A stretch of DNA of 64,000 nucleotides from Blautia sp. An249 (GCF_002159835.1 NZ_NFJL01000002.1:310001-374000), one strand, 5' to 3'; shown: positions 15,897 through 24,296, numbered from the stretch's first letter. The notes: generated by a model from the sequence alone, not told the origin. Program-made: numbers and translations.

Positions 15897-18086
15897 ATGG
15901 CAATTAAGATTGCGCTTGCCGGAAACCCGAACTGCGGTAAGACTACGATGTTTAACGCGCTGACAGGTGCGAACCAGTACGTAGGCAACTGGCCGGGCGT
16001 TACGGTGGAGAAAAAAGAAGGAAAGATAAAAAAATCAAAATCAGGGGAAGAAATTATTGTAACAGACCTTCCCGGGATTTATTCACTGTCCCCATATACA
16101 CTGGAAGAGGTGGTAAGCCGCGATTATCTTTTAAGGGAAAATCCGGATGTGATTATTAACTTAGTGGACGCCACCAATATTGAACGAAATCTGTATCTGA
16201 CCACCCAGTTAATGGAAACAGGGGTTCCGGTGGTTATTGCCTTAAATATGGCGGATTTGATGGAAAAGAATGACATACGTATTGATGTGAAACGTCTCGG
16301 CATGCTTCTGGGATGTCCGGTGATTAAGACTTCCGCATTAAAAGGGGACGGATTAGACGAAGTGGTAAACGAGGCCGTCCGTTCTGCCAGAAAGAAAGAA
16401 GTGAAACTTCCGGGAAATATTTTCAGCGATGATATAGAAAAAGCAATTGCAGATGCGGAAGAACAGCTTCAGGGAGTTGTTGCGGAAAATAAGAGCAGAT
16501 GGTATGCAATTAAATTCCTGGAAAATGACAGCAAAGTGGCAGAAACCATGAAGCTGGATAATCAGGCTTCTCAGCAAATCCGTATGGCGGCAAAGGAACT
16601 GGAAGAGAAGCACGACGATGATATGGAAAGTATTATTACCGACGAGCGGTATCAGTATATCCAGAAGTTAGTGTTAACTACTGTGAAAAAAGCAGCACAT
16701 AAACTGACCCTTTCCGATAAGATAGATAAAGTAGTAACCAACCGTATCTTAGGGATCCCGATTTTTATTGCAGTCATGTTTGTGGTATATTACATATCCG
16801 TAACGACCATAGGAACCATTGTAACAGACTGGACCAATGATACCTTTGTTGGGGCTATTCAGGAGGCAGTCGGCGGATTTCTTACAAATATCGGCGCCGG
16901 AGATCTGGTAATCAGCCTGGTAGTGGACGGCATTATCGGCGGTGTGGGCGCTGTATTGGGATTTGTACCCCAGATGGCCATTTTGTTCCTGTTTTTATCT
17001 ATTTTGGAAGACTGTGGTTATATGGTACGTATTGCCTTTGTTATGGACCGTGTATTCCGTCATTTTGGCCTGTCCGGCAAGAGTTTTATTCCTCTTTTAA
17101 TCTCTTCCGGCTGTGGAATCCCTGGAATCATGGCTTCTAAGACCATTGAGAATGACAATGACAGAAGACTGACAATCATGACCGCAACCTTTATTCCCTG
17201 CGGAGCAAAACTTCCGGTTATTGCTTTAATGGGAGGCGTTATGGTCAGCTATTCCACTGGAAGCTATGAAGCAGGCGGAATTATGGCTCCATTGATGTAC
17301 CTGATTGGAATTGTGGCAGTCTTAGTGGCAGCCATTATGTTAAAGAAGACAAAACCGTTTTCCGGCGAACCGGCTCCTTTTGTAATGGAACTTCCCCAGT
17401 ATCATCTTCCGTCTGCGAAGACCGTGCTGCTCCATGTGTGGGAGAGACTGAAAGGCTTTATTATTAAAGCCGGAACCATTCTTTTCCTGGCATGTGTGGT
17501 TATGTGGTTCTTAGCCGGATTCGGATTTGCAGACGGCGGATTTGGGATGGTGGAAGACAGCAACGAAAGTCTTCTGGCAGTAATCGGAGGAGTTATCGCT
17601 CCTGTCTTTGCTCCTCTCGGATTCGGCGAATGGCAGCCGGTTGCCGCTTCCCTGTCAGGATTTACGGCAAAAGAGGCAATTGTTTCTACCATGGGCGTTC
17701 TGGCAAATGTAAGCGAAGAGATGGCGGAAGATACTCTGACCGTAGGAGCCGCAATTCAGACCTGGTTCCCAAGCGCACTGGCAGCCTTTTCTTTCCTGTT
17801 ATTTAACCTTCTGAATTCTCCGTGTCTGGCAGCAATTGCAACTATGGCACAGCAGATGCAGTCCAGAAAATGGTTCTGGTTTGCCATTGTATTCCAGAAT
17901 GTATTTGCATATCTTGTATGCCTGAGTGTATACCAGATTGGCCTCTTATTTACAGGCGCCGGCTTTACCATTGGAAGCCTTGTGGGAATTCTAGTCCTTT
18001 TGGTAATGCTGTTCTTCCTGTTCCGGCCGGATCCTTATAAAAACAGGAAAATGTATACAAAACGTTCTGTACAGACTGCAGAATAA
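15897..18086 (+). CDS. feoB: Ferrous iron transport protein B
   Basis: The main Fe2+ uptake protein, 729 residues. It has an N-terminal G domain (G1 GNPNCGKT, G3 DLPG, G4 NMAD, G5 near TSALKG), a helical GDI-like domain (residues ~165-250), and a polytopic membrane core with two Gate motifs (around SSGCGIPGIMASKTIEN and AKEAIVSTMGVL). Length is normal for the Firmicutes form. AGGAGG precedes the ATG. The four small genes downstream complete the locus. Confidence 0.96.
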   Translation: MAIKIALAGNPNCGKTTMFNALTGANQYVGNWPGVTVEKKEGKIKKSKSGEEIIVTDLPGIYSLSPYTLEEVVSRDYLLRENPDVIINLVDATNIERNLYLTTQLMETGVPVVIALNMADLMEKNDIRIDVKRLGMLLGCPVIKTSALKGDGLDEVVNEAVRSARKKEVKLPGNIFSDDIEKAIADAEEQLQGVVAENKSRWYAIKFLENDSKVAETMKLDNQASQQIRMAAKELEEKHDDDMESIITDERYQYIQKLVLTTVKKAAHKLTLSDKIDKVVTNRILGIPIFIAVMFVVYYISVTTIGTIVTDWTNDTFVGAIQEAVGGFLTNIGAGDLVISLVVDGIIGGVGAVLGFVPQMAILFLFLSILEDCGYMVRIAFVMDRVFRHFGLSGKSFIPLLISSGCGIPGIMASKTIENDNDRRLTIMTATFIPCGAKLPVIALMGGVMVSYSTGSYEAGGIMAPLMYLIGIVAVLVAAIMLKKTKPFSGEPAPFVMELPQYHLPSAKTVLLHVWERLKGFIIKAGTILFLACVVMWFLAGFGFADGGFGMVEDSNESLLAVIGGVIAPVFAPLGFGEWQPVAASLSGFTAKEAIVSTMGVLANVSEEMAEDTLTVGAAIQTWFPSALAAFSFLLFNLLNSPCLAAIATMAQQMQSRKWFWFAIVFQNVFAYLVCLSVYQIGLLFTGAGFTIGSLVGILVLLVMLFFLFRPDPYKNRKMYTKRSVQTAE

Positions 18087-18138
18087 ATGATACGATGAAA
18101 TAGTCTCAGACAGATGAGAGACTGTTGAAGAAAATGAG

Positions 18139-18173
18139 GGATGAAATTGCTGCTTTATGCAGCGGTTTCATCC
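18139..18173 (+). other. Intercistronic stem-loop after feoB
   Basis: A 15-bp stem (GGATGAAATTGCTGC / GCAGCGGTTTCATCC, two G-T pairs) with loop TTTAT and no T-tract. It probably trims or stabilises the feo mRNA between feoB and its small partners rather than ending it. Confidence 0.5.
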
Positions 18174-18208
18174 TTATCCATACCTAAAAGTGCCAGGAGG
18201 GAATTCAG

Positions 18209-18376
18209 ATGATAGCGAACATTATAATTTTAGGACTGATCTTTCTTTATTGTACCTGCCTTATTTTCCGGCAGATAAAAAACAGAAAAAATCCGGGGGC
18301 AGGCTGCTGTGGCTGCAGCGGATGCAGCAGCTGCAAAGGGGGCTGTGCAGGATGCGGGGAAGAAAAGCTGCCGTAA
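18209..18376 (+). CDS. FeoB-associated Cys-rich membrane protein
   Basis: A 55-residue protein: one membrane segment (IANIIILGLIFLYCTCLIF), a basic stretch, then eight closely spaced cysteines (GCCGCSGCSSC and GGCAGCGEE). This is the small Cys-rich family found next to feoB in Clostridia. A role in handling Fe2+ at the channel is inferred from this association and has not been shown for this sequence. AGGAGG lies seven to twelve bases before the ATG. Confidence 0.88.
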   Translation: MIANIIILGLIFLYCTCLIFRQIKNRKNPGAGCCGCSGCSSCKGGCAGCGEEKLP

Positions 18377-18395
18377 AGAAAAGGGAGGATAAAAC

Positions 18396-18518
18396 ATGGG
18401 GAATTCAACAGGTTCCATGATGTATATGTTCGGAGCAGTTATTTTGCTCTATTTTATAGGCGTGGGAATTTACCAGCTTTGTGTATTTATCAGAAATAAG
18501 TGGAGAAACAGAAAGTAA
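18396..18518 (+). CDS. Small single-span membrane protein in feo locus
   Basis: A 40-residue frame: MGNSTGSMMYMF, one membrane segment (GAVILLYFIGVGIYQLCVF) and a basic tail (IRNKWRNRK). AGGGAGG precedes the ATG by eight bases and it lies 19 bases after the Cys-rich gene and 11 before the next, so it is translated as part of the operon. I do not recognise a family. A role as an accessory subunit of the iron transporter is inferred from position only. Confidence 0.65.
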   Translation: MGNSTGSMMYMFGAVILLYFIGVGIYQLCVFIRNKWRNRK

Positions 18519-18529
18519 AGAGGGAAACG

Positions 18530-18910
18530 ATGGCAGATATAATTATTTTAATCGCAGTTGCCGTGATAATTGCGCTGGCCCTTAAAGGCACGGTGAAACA
18601 TTTTAAAGGAGAAGGAGCCTGCTGCGGAGGAGGTTCCAAAGGACTGATAAAAGAAACCAGGAAAACCCTGGAACATGAAAAAATCGGCGAGAAAACAATC
18701 CAGATTGAAGGCATGCACTGCGACCACTGCAGGCAGAGCGTGACTCGTGCCCTGAACCGGATTGACGGGGTAGCGGCAAATGTAGATCTGAAGAAAAAAC
18801 AGGCAGTGGTATCCTTTGATCGTCCCATAGATGAGAAACGGCTGAAAGAAGCTGTGGAAGCAGAAGGGTTTCAGGTGGTATCTCTACGTGACTCAGGATA
18901 CATTGGATAA
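18530..18910 (+). CDS. Membrane-anchored heavy-metal-associated (HMA) domain protein
   Basis: A 126-residue protein with an N-terminal membrane segment (ADIIILIAVAVIIALAL), a short cysteine patch (GACCGGGSKG) and a complete HMA domain with the GMHCDHC metal-binding motif followed by VTRALNRIDGVAANVD. HMA domains normally carry Cu+ or similar ions, so its place at the end of a feo operon is notable. ATG at 18530 follows AGAGGGA; an upstream ATG at 18500 lies inside the previous gene. Iron-linked or copper-linked function is undecided. Confidence 0.82.
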   Translation: MADIIILIAVAVIIALALKGTVKHFKGEGACCGGGSKGLIKETRKTLEHEKIGEKTIQIEGMHCDHCRQSVTRALNRIDGVAANVDLKKKQAVVSFDRPIDEKRLKEAVEAEGFQVVSLRDSGYIG

Positions 18911-19075
18911 AATATGTACTATTTTAGAGTGTCAGCCGGGTTTCTTACTGGAATATGAGCCAGATGAAAAAAATAAAATGTTTGAAGAAAATCTATTGAC
19001 ATACATTAAAAAATAGAGTGTATTAAATATAGTTAAAGAAGGCAAGGCTTTAACGGAAAGATGGGAGGTTGAAAC

Positions 19076-19327
19076 ATGACAGAAGAAACAAAAATGATTT
19101 TAGCGAAGCTGTCAGAAATGGATAATAAAATAACAGACATCCAGTTGACACTTGAAAACGAAACAAACCGCAATATCAAAATTATTGCAGAAGGTCATCT
19201 TGACTTAAGCCGAAAACTTGATGAAGCCTTAAAGGTGGAGAATGAAAAGGAGATGCTTTTAATCTGAGTAAATCGGTTGGAGAACGAATTAAGACGGTTA
19301 AAAGACAGAATTGATGCAATAGCATAA
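19076..19327 (+). pseudogene. Coiled-coil hypothetical protein gene with in-frame stop
   Basis: The frame starts MTEETKMILAKLSEMDNKI, has a coiled-coil heptad pattern, and after TGA at 19265-19267 continues in the same frame with VNRLENELRRLKDRIDAIA and a stop at 19325. The continuation keeps the coiled-coil pattern, so TGA probably replaces a CGA (Arg) codon. The product would be 63 residues instead of 83. Function of this small family, common in Lachnospiraceae, is unknown. A promoter-like TTGACA (18996) and GGGAGG before the ATG are intact. Confidence 0.65.
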
Positions 19328-19420
19328 ACGGAACCAGGGAGGGCGGGCTTGCCACCGCTCCCCGACAAAGAAAGAATATCACGAAAATTGAAATAAATCA
19401 ATAAGTTGTTATTTATTAAA

Positions 19421-19456
19421 GACACAGGAATGGAAAATTTGCTCCTGTGTCTTTTC
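19421..19456 (+). terminator. Rho-independent terminator
   Basis: The stem GACACAGGA / TCCTGTGTC is followed by TTTTCC. It ends the coiled-coil gene transcript. Confidence 0.75.
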
Positions 19457-19572
19457 CTATGAAAAAACATGCAAATAGGAAGTTATTGTATCATCTTCGT
19501 GACAAAATCCGTGACAAAATTTTTAAAAAACTGTGTTTTAGGATACAACACAGAAAAGTAAGCAAGGGTAAA

Positions 19573-19628
19573 AAAACAGCGTATTTTCAAGGCTTTTCAC
19601 TACTTTTACCAAAAAAATACGCTGTTTT
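19573..19628. repeat. 15-bp perfect inverted repeat, likely terminator of tRNA-Ser
   Basis: AAAACAGCGTATTTT (19573-19587) and AAAATACGCTGTTTT (19614-19628) face each other across 26 bases. On the minus strand it lies directly after tRNA-Ser and has T-rich arms, so it may end that transcript. The loop also contains TTTTACC complementary to GGTAAAA before the left arm, giving an alternative fold. Confidence 0.5.
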
Positions 19629-19634
19629 CAATAG

Positions 19635-19721
19635 CGGAGATGGTGGGAGTCGAACCCACGCGCCCTTGCGGACCTATCGCATTTCGAGTGCGACCTCTTA
19701 CGACCACTTGAGTACATCTCC
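19635..19721 (-). tRNA. tRNA-Ser (CGA)
   Basis: On the minus strand, acceptor GGAGATG/CATCTCC, anticodon arm GCACTCGAAATGCG with anticodon CGA, long variable arm (GGTCCGCAAGGGCGC) and T arm GTGGGTTCGACTCCCAC. Discriminator G; CCA not encoded. Confidence 0.95.
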
Positions 19722-19777
19722 ATTACAGTTCTTTATTATATCTGTAATTAAAGAAAAGGTCAAATTCTTTTTTATAA

Positions 19778-19806
19778 TTGACGAAACTTTCGGATTCCAG
19801 TATGAT
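19778..19806 (+). promoter_or_regulatory. Promoter of cysK-cysE
   Basis: TTGACG (19778-19783), 17 bases, TATGAT (19801-19806), 33 bases before the cysK start. No T-box or other leader structure fits in this short space. Confidence 0.65.
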
Positions 19807-19838
19807 GATGGTATTACAGAATAAGGAGGACTCAGAAA

Positions 19839-20774
19839 ATGGCAGGAATATATAAAAGTACATGGGATTTCATAGGGAATACTCCTTTGATGGAGGCAGT
19901 TGGACTGGAGAAGACCCATCAGTTAGAGGCACGGATTTTAATGAAGCTGGAATACCTGAATCCGGCAGGAAGTATTAAGGATCGTGCAGCAAAGTATATG
20001 ATTCAGGACGCAGAAGAAAAAGGAATCTTGAAAAGGGGAAGCGTCATCGTAGAGCCTACTTCCGGAAATACGGGCATTGGCCTGGCGTCCCTTGCCGTTT
20101 CCAGAGGGTATCGTGTTATTTTGACTATGCCGGAAACAATGAGTCCTGAGAGAGTCAATATTTTAAAAGCCTATGGGGCGGAAGTCGTTTTAACACCGGG
20201 AGCAAAGGGTGTGGCAGGAGCAGTGGAAAAAGCAAGAGAGATTGCAGAAAGCTTTCCGGACAGCTTTATACCGGATCAGTTTTCCAATCCGGCTAATGCA
20301 AAGGCGCACAGGGAGACCACAGGGCCGGAAATCTGGAGAGACACCGAGGGACAGGTGGATCTTTTTGTAGCCGGGGTAGGAACCGGCGGAACCTTAACAG
20401 GGGTTGGAGAATATCTTAAATCATGCAAACCGGATATCCAGGTGATAGCAGTGGAACCGGCAGAGTCGCCCCTTATTTCCACAGGGACAGCCGGCAGCCA
20501 TGGCATACAGGGAATCGGCGCAAACTTTATACCGGATTTACTGAACAGGGAGATTTACGATGAAGTTCTTCCGGTGGAAACGAAAAATGCAGTGGCAACA
20601 GCAAAAGAACTGTCAAAGGAAGGAATTTTAACAGGGATTTCTTCAGGAGCCGCAGCATTTGCAGCTCTTGAACTGGCAAAAAGGGAGGAAAACAGAGGAA
20701 AGACAATTGTGGCAATTCTTCCGGATTCCGGAGATCGTTATTATTCTACGGCTCTGTTTCAAAATGAAATCTGA
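19839..20774 (+). CDS. cysK: Cysteine synthase A (O-acetylserine sulfhydrylase)
   Basis: A 311-residue PLP enzyme making cysteine from O-acetylserine and sulfide. The PLP lysine motif GSIKDRAAKYMI lies near residue 45, the substrate loop PTSGNTGIGLA near 73, the phosphate-binding glycine loop GTGGTLTG near 180, and the C-terminal PDSGDRY near 298. GGAGG lies before the ATG. The gene for its substrate supplier, serine acetyltransferase, follows after 15 bases, so the two form a complete cysteine pathway and probably the cysteine synthase complex. Confidence 0.95.
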   Translation: MAGIYKSTWDFIGNTPLMEAVGLEKTHQLEARILMKLEYLNPAGSIKDRAAKYMIQDAEEKGILKRGSVIVEPTSGNTGIGLASLAVSRGYRVILTMPETMSPERVNILKAYGAEVVLTPGAKGVAGAVEKAREIAESFPDSFIPDQFSNPANAKAHRETTGPEIWRDTEGQVDLFVAGVGTGGTLTGVGEYLKSCKPDIQVIAVEPAESPLISTGTAGSHGIQGIGANFIPDLLNREIYDEVLPVETKNAVATAKELSKEGILTGISSGAAAFAALELAKREENRGKTIVAILPDSGDRYYSTALFQNEI

Positions 20775-20789
20775 GAAAGGAAGTTAGAA

Positions 20790-21725
20790 ATGGAAAATAA
20801 AAAAGAGGCAATCGCAGAAACAGTAGAAGAACTGGCGAAACGATATGGACAGGAGGAGCTCTTTCATGAAAAGGCAGGCAGAAGTCTGCCGAACCGGGAA
20901 GTGATTATAGAAATCATTCGAAATCTGCAGAAAGTGATTTTTCCCGGATATTTTGCTGTGGACAGCAGTGCGGAAAATTTTCCCAAACATTATTTGGGGT
21001 ATCATTTGAATCATTTATACGATCGGCTGAAAGAACAGGTGCAGGTGGCTCTTTTTTACCAGGCCCGGGGAGAAAGAGACAGGAAAGAAATGGAAGAAGA
21101 AGGAGTTCGTATCTGCAATCAGTTTTTCAGAAGACTTCCCTATATTCAGGATATGATTCTGAAAGATGTGCAGGCAGGATTTGACGGGGACCCGGCAGCG
21201 AAAAGCAAAGAAGAGATTATTTTCTGCTATCCGGGACTGTTTGCGATTTTTGTATACCGTCTGGCCCATGAATTATATATGCAGAAGGTTCCTTATATCC
21301 CGCGCATTATGTCGGAATATGCCCATGGGGAAACAGGGATAGACATTAATCCGGGAGCCACGATTGGAGAGTACTTCTTCATCGATCACGGTACCGGTGT
21401 GGTAATTGGTGAGACAACAGAAATCGGAAATAACGTGAAACTCTATCAGGGTGTAACCTTAGGCGCTCTTTCCACAAGACTGGGTCAGCAGTTGTCAGAT
21501 GTGAAGAGACATCCCACCATTGGAAACAATGTGACCATCTATTCCAACTCTGCTGTCCTGGGCGGAAACACAGTGATTGGAGAGAATACCACCATAGGAG
21601 GAAATACCTTTATTACGGAATCCATACCGGCGAATACAAAGGTATCGGCAAAGAGCCCGGAATTAGTGATAAAACAGCCGAAAACAGAGGTTGCATCCGC
21701 CAATGTCTGGGAGTGGGAGAATTAA
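20790..21725 (+). CDS. cysE: Serine O-acetyltransferase
   Basis: A 311-residue acetyl-CoA:serine acetyltransferase. The N-terminal helical domain (residues 1-190) is followed by the left-handed beta-helix with hexapeptide repeats: IDINPGATIGEYFFIDHG, VVIGETTEIGNNVKLYQGVTLG, GNNVTIYSNSAVLGG. The catalytic His/Asp pair lies in FIDHGTG and the upstream IDINPG. The C-terminus ends VASANVWEWEN and lacks an obvious GDGI tail. It is the long form common in Clostridia, sometimes called EpsC. It is cotranscribed with cysK. Confidence 0.93.
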   Translation: MENKKEAIAETVEELAKRYGQEELFHEKAGRSLPNREVIIEIIRNLQKVIFPGYFAVDSSAENFPKHYLGYHLNHLYDRLKEQVQVALFYQARGERDRKEMEEEGVRICNQFFRRLPYIQDMILKDVQAGFDGDPAAKSKEEIIFCYPGLFAIFVYRLAHELYMQKVPYIPRIMSEYAHGETGIDINPGATIGEYFFIDHGTGVVIGETTEIGNNVKLYQGVTLGALSTRLGQQLSDVKRHPTIGNNVTIYSNSAVLGGNTVIGENTTIGGNTFITESIPANTKVSAKSPELVIKQPKTEVASANVWEWEN

Positions 21726-21760
21726 TTTTTAAAAAAATTTAAAAAAATTCGAAAATACTA

Positions 21761-21789
21761 TTGACATTCTTCTAAGAGTAAGCTATAAT
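21761..21789 (+). promoter_or_regulatory. Consensus promoter of the tRNA-Gly pair
   Basis: TTGACA (21761-21766), 17 bases, TATAAT (21784-21789): a perfect sigma-A promoter 20 bases before the first tRNA. Confidence 0.88.
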
Positions 21790-21808
21790 TCATATCGTTG
21801 TAGCGATT

Positions 21809-21879
21809 GCGGGTGTAGTTCAATGGTAGAACACTAGCCTTCCAAGCTAGATACGTGGGTTCGATTCCCATCACCCGCT
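21809..21879 (+). tRNA. tRNA-Gly (TCC)
   Basis: Acceptor GCGGGTG/CACCCGC, anticodon arm CTAGCCTTCCAAGCTAG with anticodon TCC, T arm GTGGGTTCGATTCCCAT. Discriminator T; no encoded CCA. Confidence 0.95.
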
Positions 21880-21882
21880 TAT

Positions 21883-21955
21883 GCGATAGTGGCGTAGTTG
21901 GTAACGCGCGACCTTGCCAAGGTCGAGACCGCGGGTTCGAGCCCCGTCTATCGCT
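21883..21955 (+). tRNA. tRNA-Gly (GCC)
   Basis: Acceptor GCGATAG/CTATCGC, anticodon arm CGACCTTGCCAAGGTCG with anticodon GCC, T arm CGGGTTCGAGCCCCG. Three bases after the first tRNA-Gly, so cotranscribed. No encoded CCA. Confidence 0.95.
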
Positions 21956-21960
21956 CTGAG

Positions 21961-21989
21961 AGGAGTCTGAGAACAGACTCCTTTTTTTG
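21961..21989 (+). terminator. Terminator of the tRNA-Gly operon
   Basis: Stem AGGAGTCT / AGACTCCT with loop GAGAAC, then seven T. Confidence 0.9.
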
Positions 21990-21990
21990 T

Positions 21991-22066
21991 GTAATAGGAA
22001 ATTCCGTCGGATTTTCTATTACATAAAAAACGCTCTGCTGCATCTGGCGCGCAAAGAGAACAAGTC
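21991..22066 (+). repeat. Dispersed intergenic repeat, copy 3
   Basis: GTAATAGGAAATTCCGTCGG...CTATTACATAAAAAACGCTC, then GCATCTGGCGCGCAAAGAGA. Both ends of copy 1 and the first part of copy 2 are shared. The first 33 bases form an inverted repeat (TAATAGGAAA/TTTTCTATTA). It lies between the tRNA terminator and the VOC gene. Confidence 0.65.
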
Positions 22067-22087
22067 GAATCTGGAGGGGTATGGACG

Positions 22088-22453
22088 ATGAAATTAAAAA
22101 ATATTCTGATTGTTGTTAAAGATATTGAAAAATCAAAACAATTCTATCATGATTTGTTTGGCCTTGACAGGATCCTGGACAATGACGGCAACATGATTTT
22201 AACGGAAGGTCTTGTACTTCAGGAAGAAAAAATCTGGAAGGATTTTCTGGGAAAAGAAATTACGGCAAAAAACAATTCCTGTGAACTGTATTTTGAGGAA
22301 CAGGATATAGAGGGATTTGTTGAAAAACTGGAAAAATTATATCCCTCCATAGAGTACGTGAACCGGCTTATGACTCATAGCTGGGGACAGAAGGTTATTC
22401 GCTTTTACGATTTAGACGGGAATTTAATTGAAGTGGGAACGCCCATGCAATAG
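22088..22453 (+). CDS. Glyoxalase/VOC superfamily protein
   Basis: A 121-residue protein of the vicinal-oxygen-chelate fold with paired beta-alpha-beta-beta-beta modules: KLKNILIVVKDIEKSKQFY at the start and IRFYDLDGNLIEVG at the end. The terminal Glu of that motif and His/Gln positions are metal-ligand candidates. Members include lactoylglutathione lyases, fosfomycin-resistance enzymes and bleomycin-binding proteins. Substrate cannot be inferred. GGAGGGG precedes the ATG by eight bases. Confidence 0.82.
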   Translation: MKLKNILIVVKDIEKSKQFYHDLFGLDRILDNDGNMILTEGLVLQEEKIWKDFLGKEITAKNNSCELYFEEQDIEGFVEKLEKLYPSIEYVNRLMTHSWGQKVIRFYDLDGNLIEVGTPMQ

Positions 22454-22523
22454 GGAAGAAGTGCTTTATTTTATATTAAGAAAGTGTTACAATAGATGCA
22501 TACTGAAAAAAGGAGGCAGCACA

Positions 22524-22961
22524 ATGGAATTTGAAAGATTACAAAAAGATATGATACAAGCCATGAAGGCGAAGGATAAACCGAGAAAAGAGGCAATCTC
22601 TTCTCTGATTGCAGCGATTAAGAAAGTGGCCATTGATGAAGGCTGCAGGGATGAAATCAAGGAGGAACTGGTAGATCGGGTTATTTTAAAGGAACTGAAA
22701 ACAGCCAAAGAGCAGTTGGATACCTGTCCCAAAGAAAGAACTGATTTACTGGAGGAATACCAGATCCGCCACGATGTGATAAAAGAGTATGCTCCTGCAC
22801 AGCTGAGTCTGGAAGAAGTTAAAGAAATCCTTACGGAGAAATTTTCAGAAGTACTGGCAACAGGCAATAAAGGCCAGATTATGAAGGCTGTTATGGCAGA
22901 ATTAAAAGGAAAGGCAGACGGAAAAGTCATTAACCAGGCGGTAACCGAACTTTGCCGGTAG
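22524..22961 (+). CDS. yqeY: GatB/YqeY domain-containing protein
   Basis: A 145-residue YqeY-family protein, related to the tRNA-binding tail of the GatB amidotransferase subunit. Family features: FERLQKDMIQAMKAKDKPRKEAI at the start, AYAPAQLSLEEV-like core (VIKEYAPAQLSLEEVKEI), and MKAVMAELKGKADGKVINQAV at the end. AAAGGAGG precedes the ATG at 22524; an upstream in-frame option at 22428 overlaps the VOC gene and lacks a good site. The cell role of YqeY is not settled. Confidence 0.9.
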   Translation: MEFERLQKDMIQAMKAKDKPRKEAISSLIAAIKKVAIDEGCRDEIKEELVDRVILKELKTAKEQLDTCPKERTDLLEEYQIRHDVIKEYAPAQLSLEEVKEILTEKFSEVLATGNKGQIMKAVMAELKGKADGKVINQAVTELCR

Positions 22962-23056
22962 AAATTGCATAATTGCCGGTTCTGTGATATGATGGTTAAG
23001 ATATGAGGGGAATTTAGGAAAAGGAGGAAGACGGCCGCCGGCCGGAAAATAAGCAC

Positions 23057-24136
23057 ATGAAAAAACGTATTTTAACAGGAGGTATCCTGCTTTCCCTATC
23101 ACTGATGATGGCGGTGCCTGCGCAGGCAGCAGTGCTTGAATATCAGGACGCTGTAAACGTGATGAAACAAGACAATAAAACCCCTGAAATTCGTACAATA
23201 AAGATAAATGCCAAACGTTCGGCGAAACTGGTGGAATATGAGGAAGATCTGTATATTTCGGCGAAAGCCGCTATGATTCGTCAGCTTCCCAGCGAGAAAA
23301 GCAAAGCGGTAAAGAAACTGGTGCTGGGAGACGAAGTGCACCAGACCGGAATCTGTGACAATGGCTGGACGCAGATTTCCTACACAGGAGCAGATAAAAA
23401 AGAGCAGATTGGATACGTAGACGGAGGCAAGCTCTCTGATAATTCTCAGATCCAGAAAGTGAAAGAAGAGGTAACCGTTAATACAGACTTTAATGTTCTG
23501 GATTATCCGGGAATGAAAGACGGTCTGGAACTGGGGGAGGTCATTGAAGATGATGAAGTAACCCGTACCGGAATCTGCAACAAAGTATGGAGCCGTATTT
23601 CTTTTAAAGATATTGAAGGAAAACAGGTGACCGGATTTATTCCCACCAGTTATCTGAATGTGGAAGAAGAAACAGAAGAAGAGACAGAGGAAGCAGACAC
23701 AGAAGAGGGAATGATACATAAAACTGCCGGAGATAGCGTATTTGTAGACGCCGTGGACGGAGTTACAGAAACCATGGATGGAGTAGAAGTGCAGGATGGC
23801 GTATTAGTGGGAGACATTGAAGATGTTCCGGCCAACGCCAAGCTGAAATCTCTGGGAACCTTCCGGATTACCCATTACTGTCCGTGCAGTATCTGCTGCG
23901 GTCCGTGGGCGGATGGAATTACTTCAACAGGCGTAACGGCACAGACCAATCATACCATTGCGGTAGAACCTTCCCAGATTCCTTATGGTTCTAAGGTTGT
24001 GATTAACGGACAGGTTTATACAGCAGAAGATTGTGGCGGCGGTATTACGGAGAACTGCATTGACGTTTATGTAGCGTCCCATGAAGAAGCTTATGAAAAA
24101 GGTGTATATTATACAGATGTTTATCTGATACAGTAA
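23057..24136 (+). CDS. Secreted SH3/3D-domain cell-wall protein
   Basis: A 359-residue exported protein. A signal peptide (MKKRILTGGILLSLSLMMA, cleavage near AQA-A) is followed by two SH3-like repeats (residues ~65-130 and ~135-200, each with RTGICxxxWSRIS/QTGICDNGWTQIS), an acidic linker rich in Glu/Thr, and a 3D domain. The 3D domain shows FRITHYCPCSICCG, STGVTA, IPYGSKVVINGQVY and AEDCGGGITENCIDVYV, the Asp-Asp-Asp pattern of MltA-like lytic enzymes and resuscitation-promoting factors. It should act on peptidoglycan. The extra cysteines in the 3D domain may form disulfides. Confidence 0.85.
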   Translation: MKKRILTGGILLSLSLMMAVPAQAAVLEYQDAVNVMKQDNKTPEIRTIKINAKRSAKLVEYEEDLYISAKAAMIRQLPSEKSKAVKKLVLGDEVHQTGICDNGWTQISYTGADKKEQIGYVDGGKLSDNSQIQKVKEEVTVNTDFNVLDYPGMKDGLELGEVIEDDEVTRTGICNKVWSRISFKDIEGKQVTGFIPTSYLNVEEETEEETEEADTEEGMIHKTAGDSVFVDAVDGVTETMDGVEVQDGVLVGDIEDVPANAKLKSLGTFRITHYCPCSICCGPWADGITSTGVTAQTNHTIAVEPSQIPYGSKVVINGQVYTAEDCGGGITENCIDVYVASHEEAYEKGVYYTDVYLIQ

Positions 24137-24170
24137 ATTTTAATACGGTAACTATCAGGCAAAAGTAAAG

Positions 24171-24204
24171 AGGTGCTGCAGAATTTTTTCTGCGGCACCT
24201 TTTA
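24171..24204 (+). terminator. Terminator after the 3D-domain gene
   Basis: A stem of AGGTGCTGCAGAA with TTCTGCGGCACCT closes a T-rich loop and is followed by TTTTA. Confidence 0.8.
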
Positions 24205-24231
24205 TATCGCAGAAAAGTACGCCATATTGTT

Positions 24232-24261
24232 TTGTATTCCAATATTATCCTATGTTATAAT
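24232..24261 (+). promoter_or_regulatory. Promoter of the aldose-epimerase gene
   Basis: TTGTAT (24232-24237), 18 bases, TATAAT (24256-24261), about 36 bases before the start. Confidence 0.55.
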
Positions 24262-24296
24262 AGATGAAAATAAAAGAACGGTGGAGGAACGTTTAT

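Noticed and set aside
19494-19525. GTGACAAAATCC-GTGACAAAATTT direct repeat beside tRNA-Ser as an attachment site
   Set aside because: No integrase or second copy is nearby, so it stays an isolated short repeat.
19447-19824. Frame encoding GDGGSRTHAPLRTYR
   Set aside because: This peptide is a translation of tRNA-Ser in the antisense direction.
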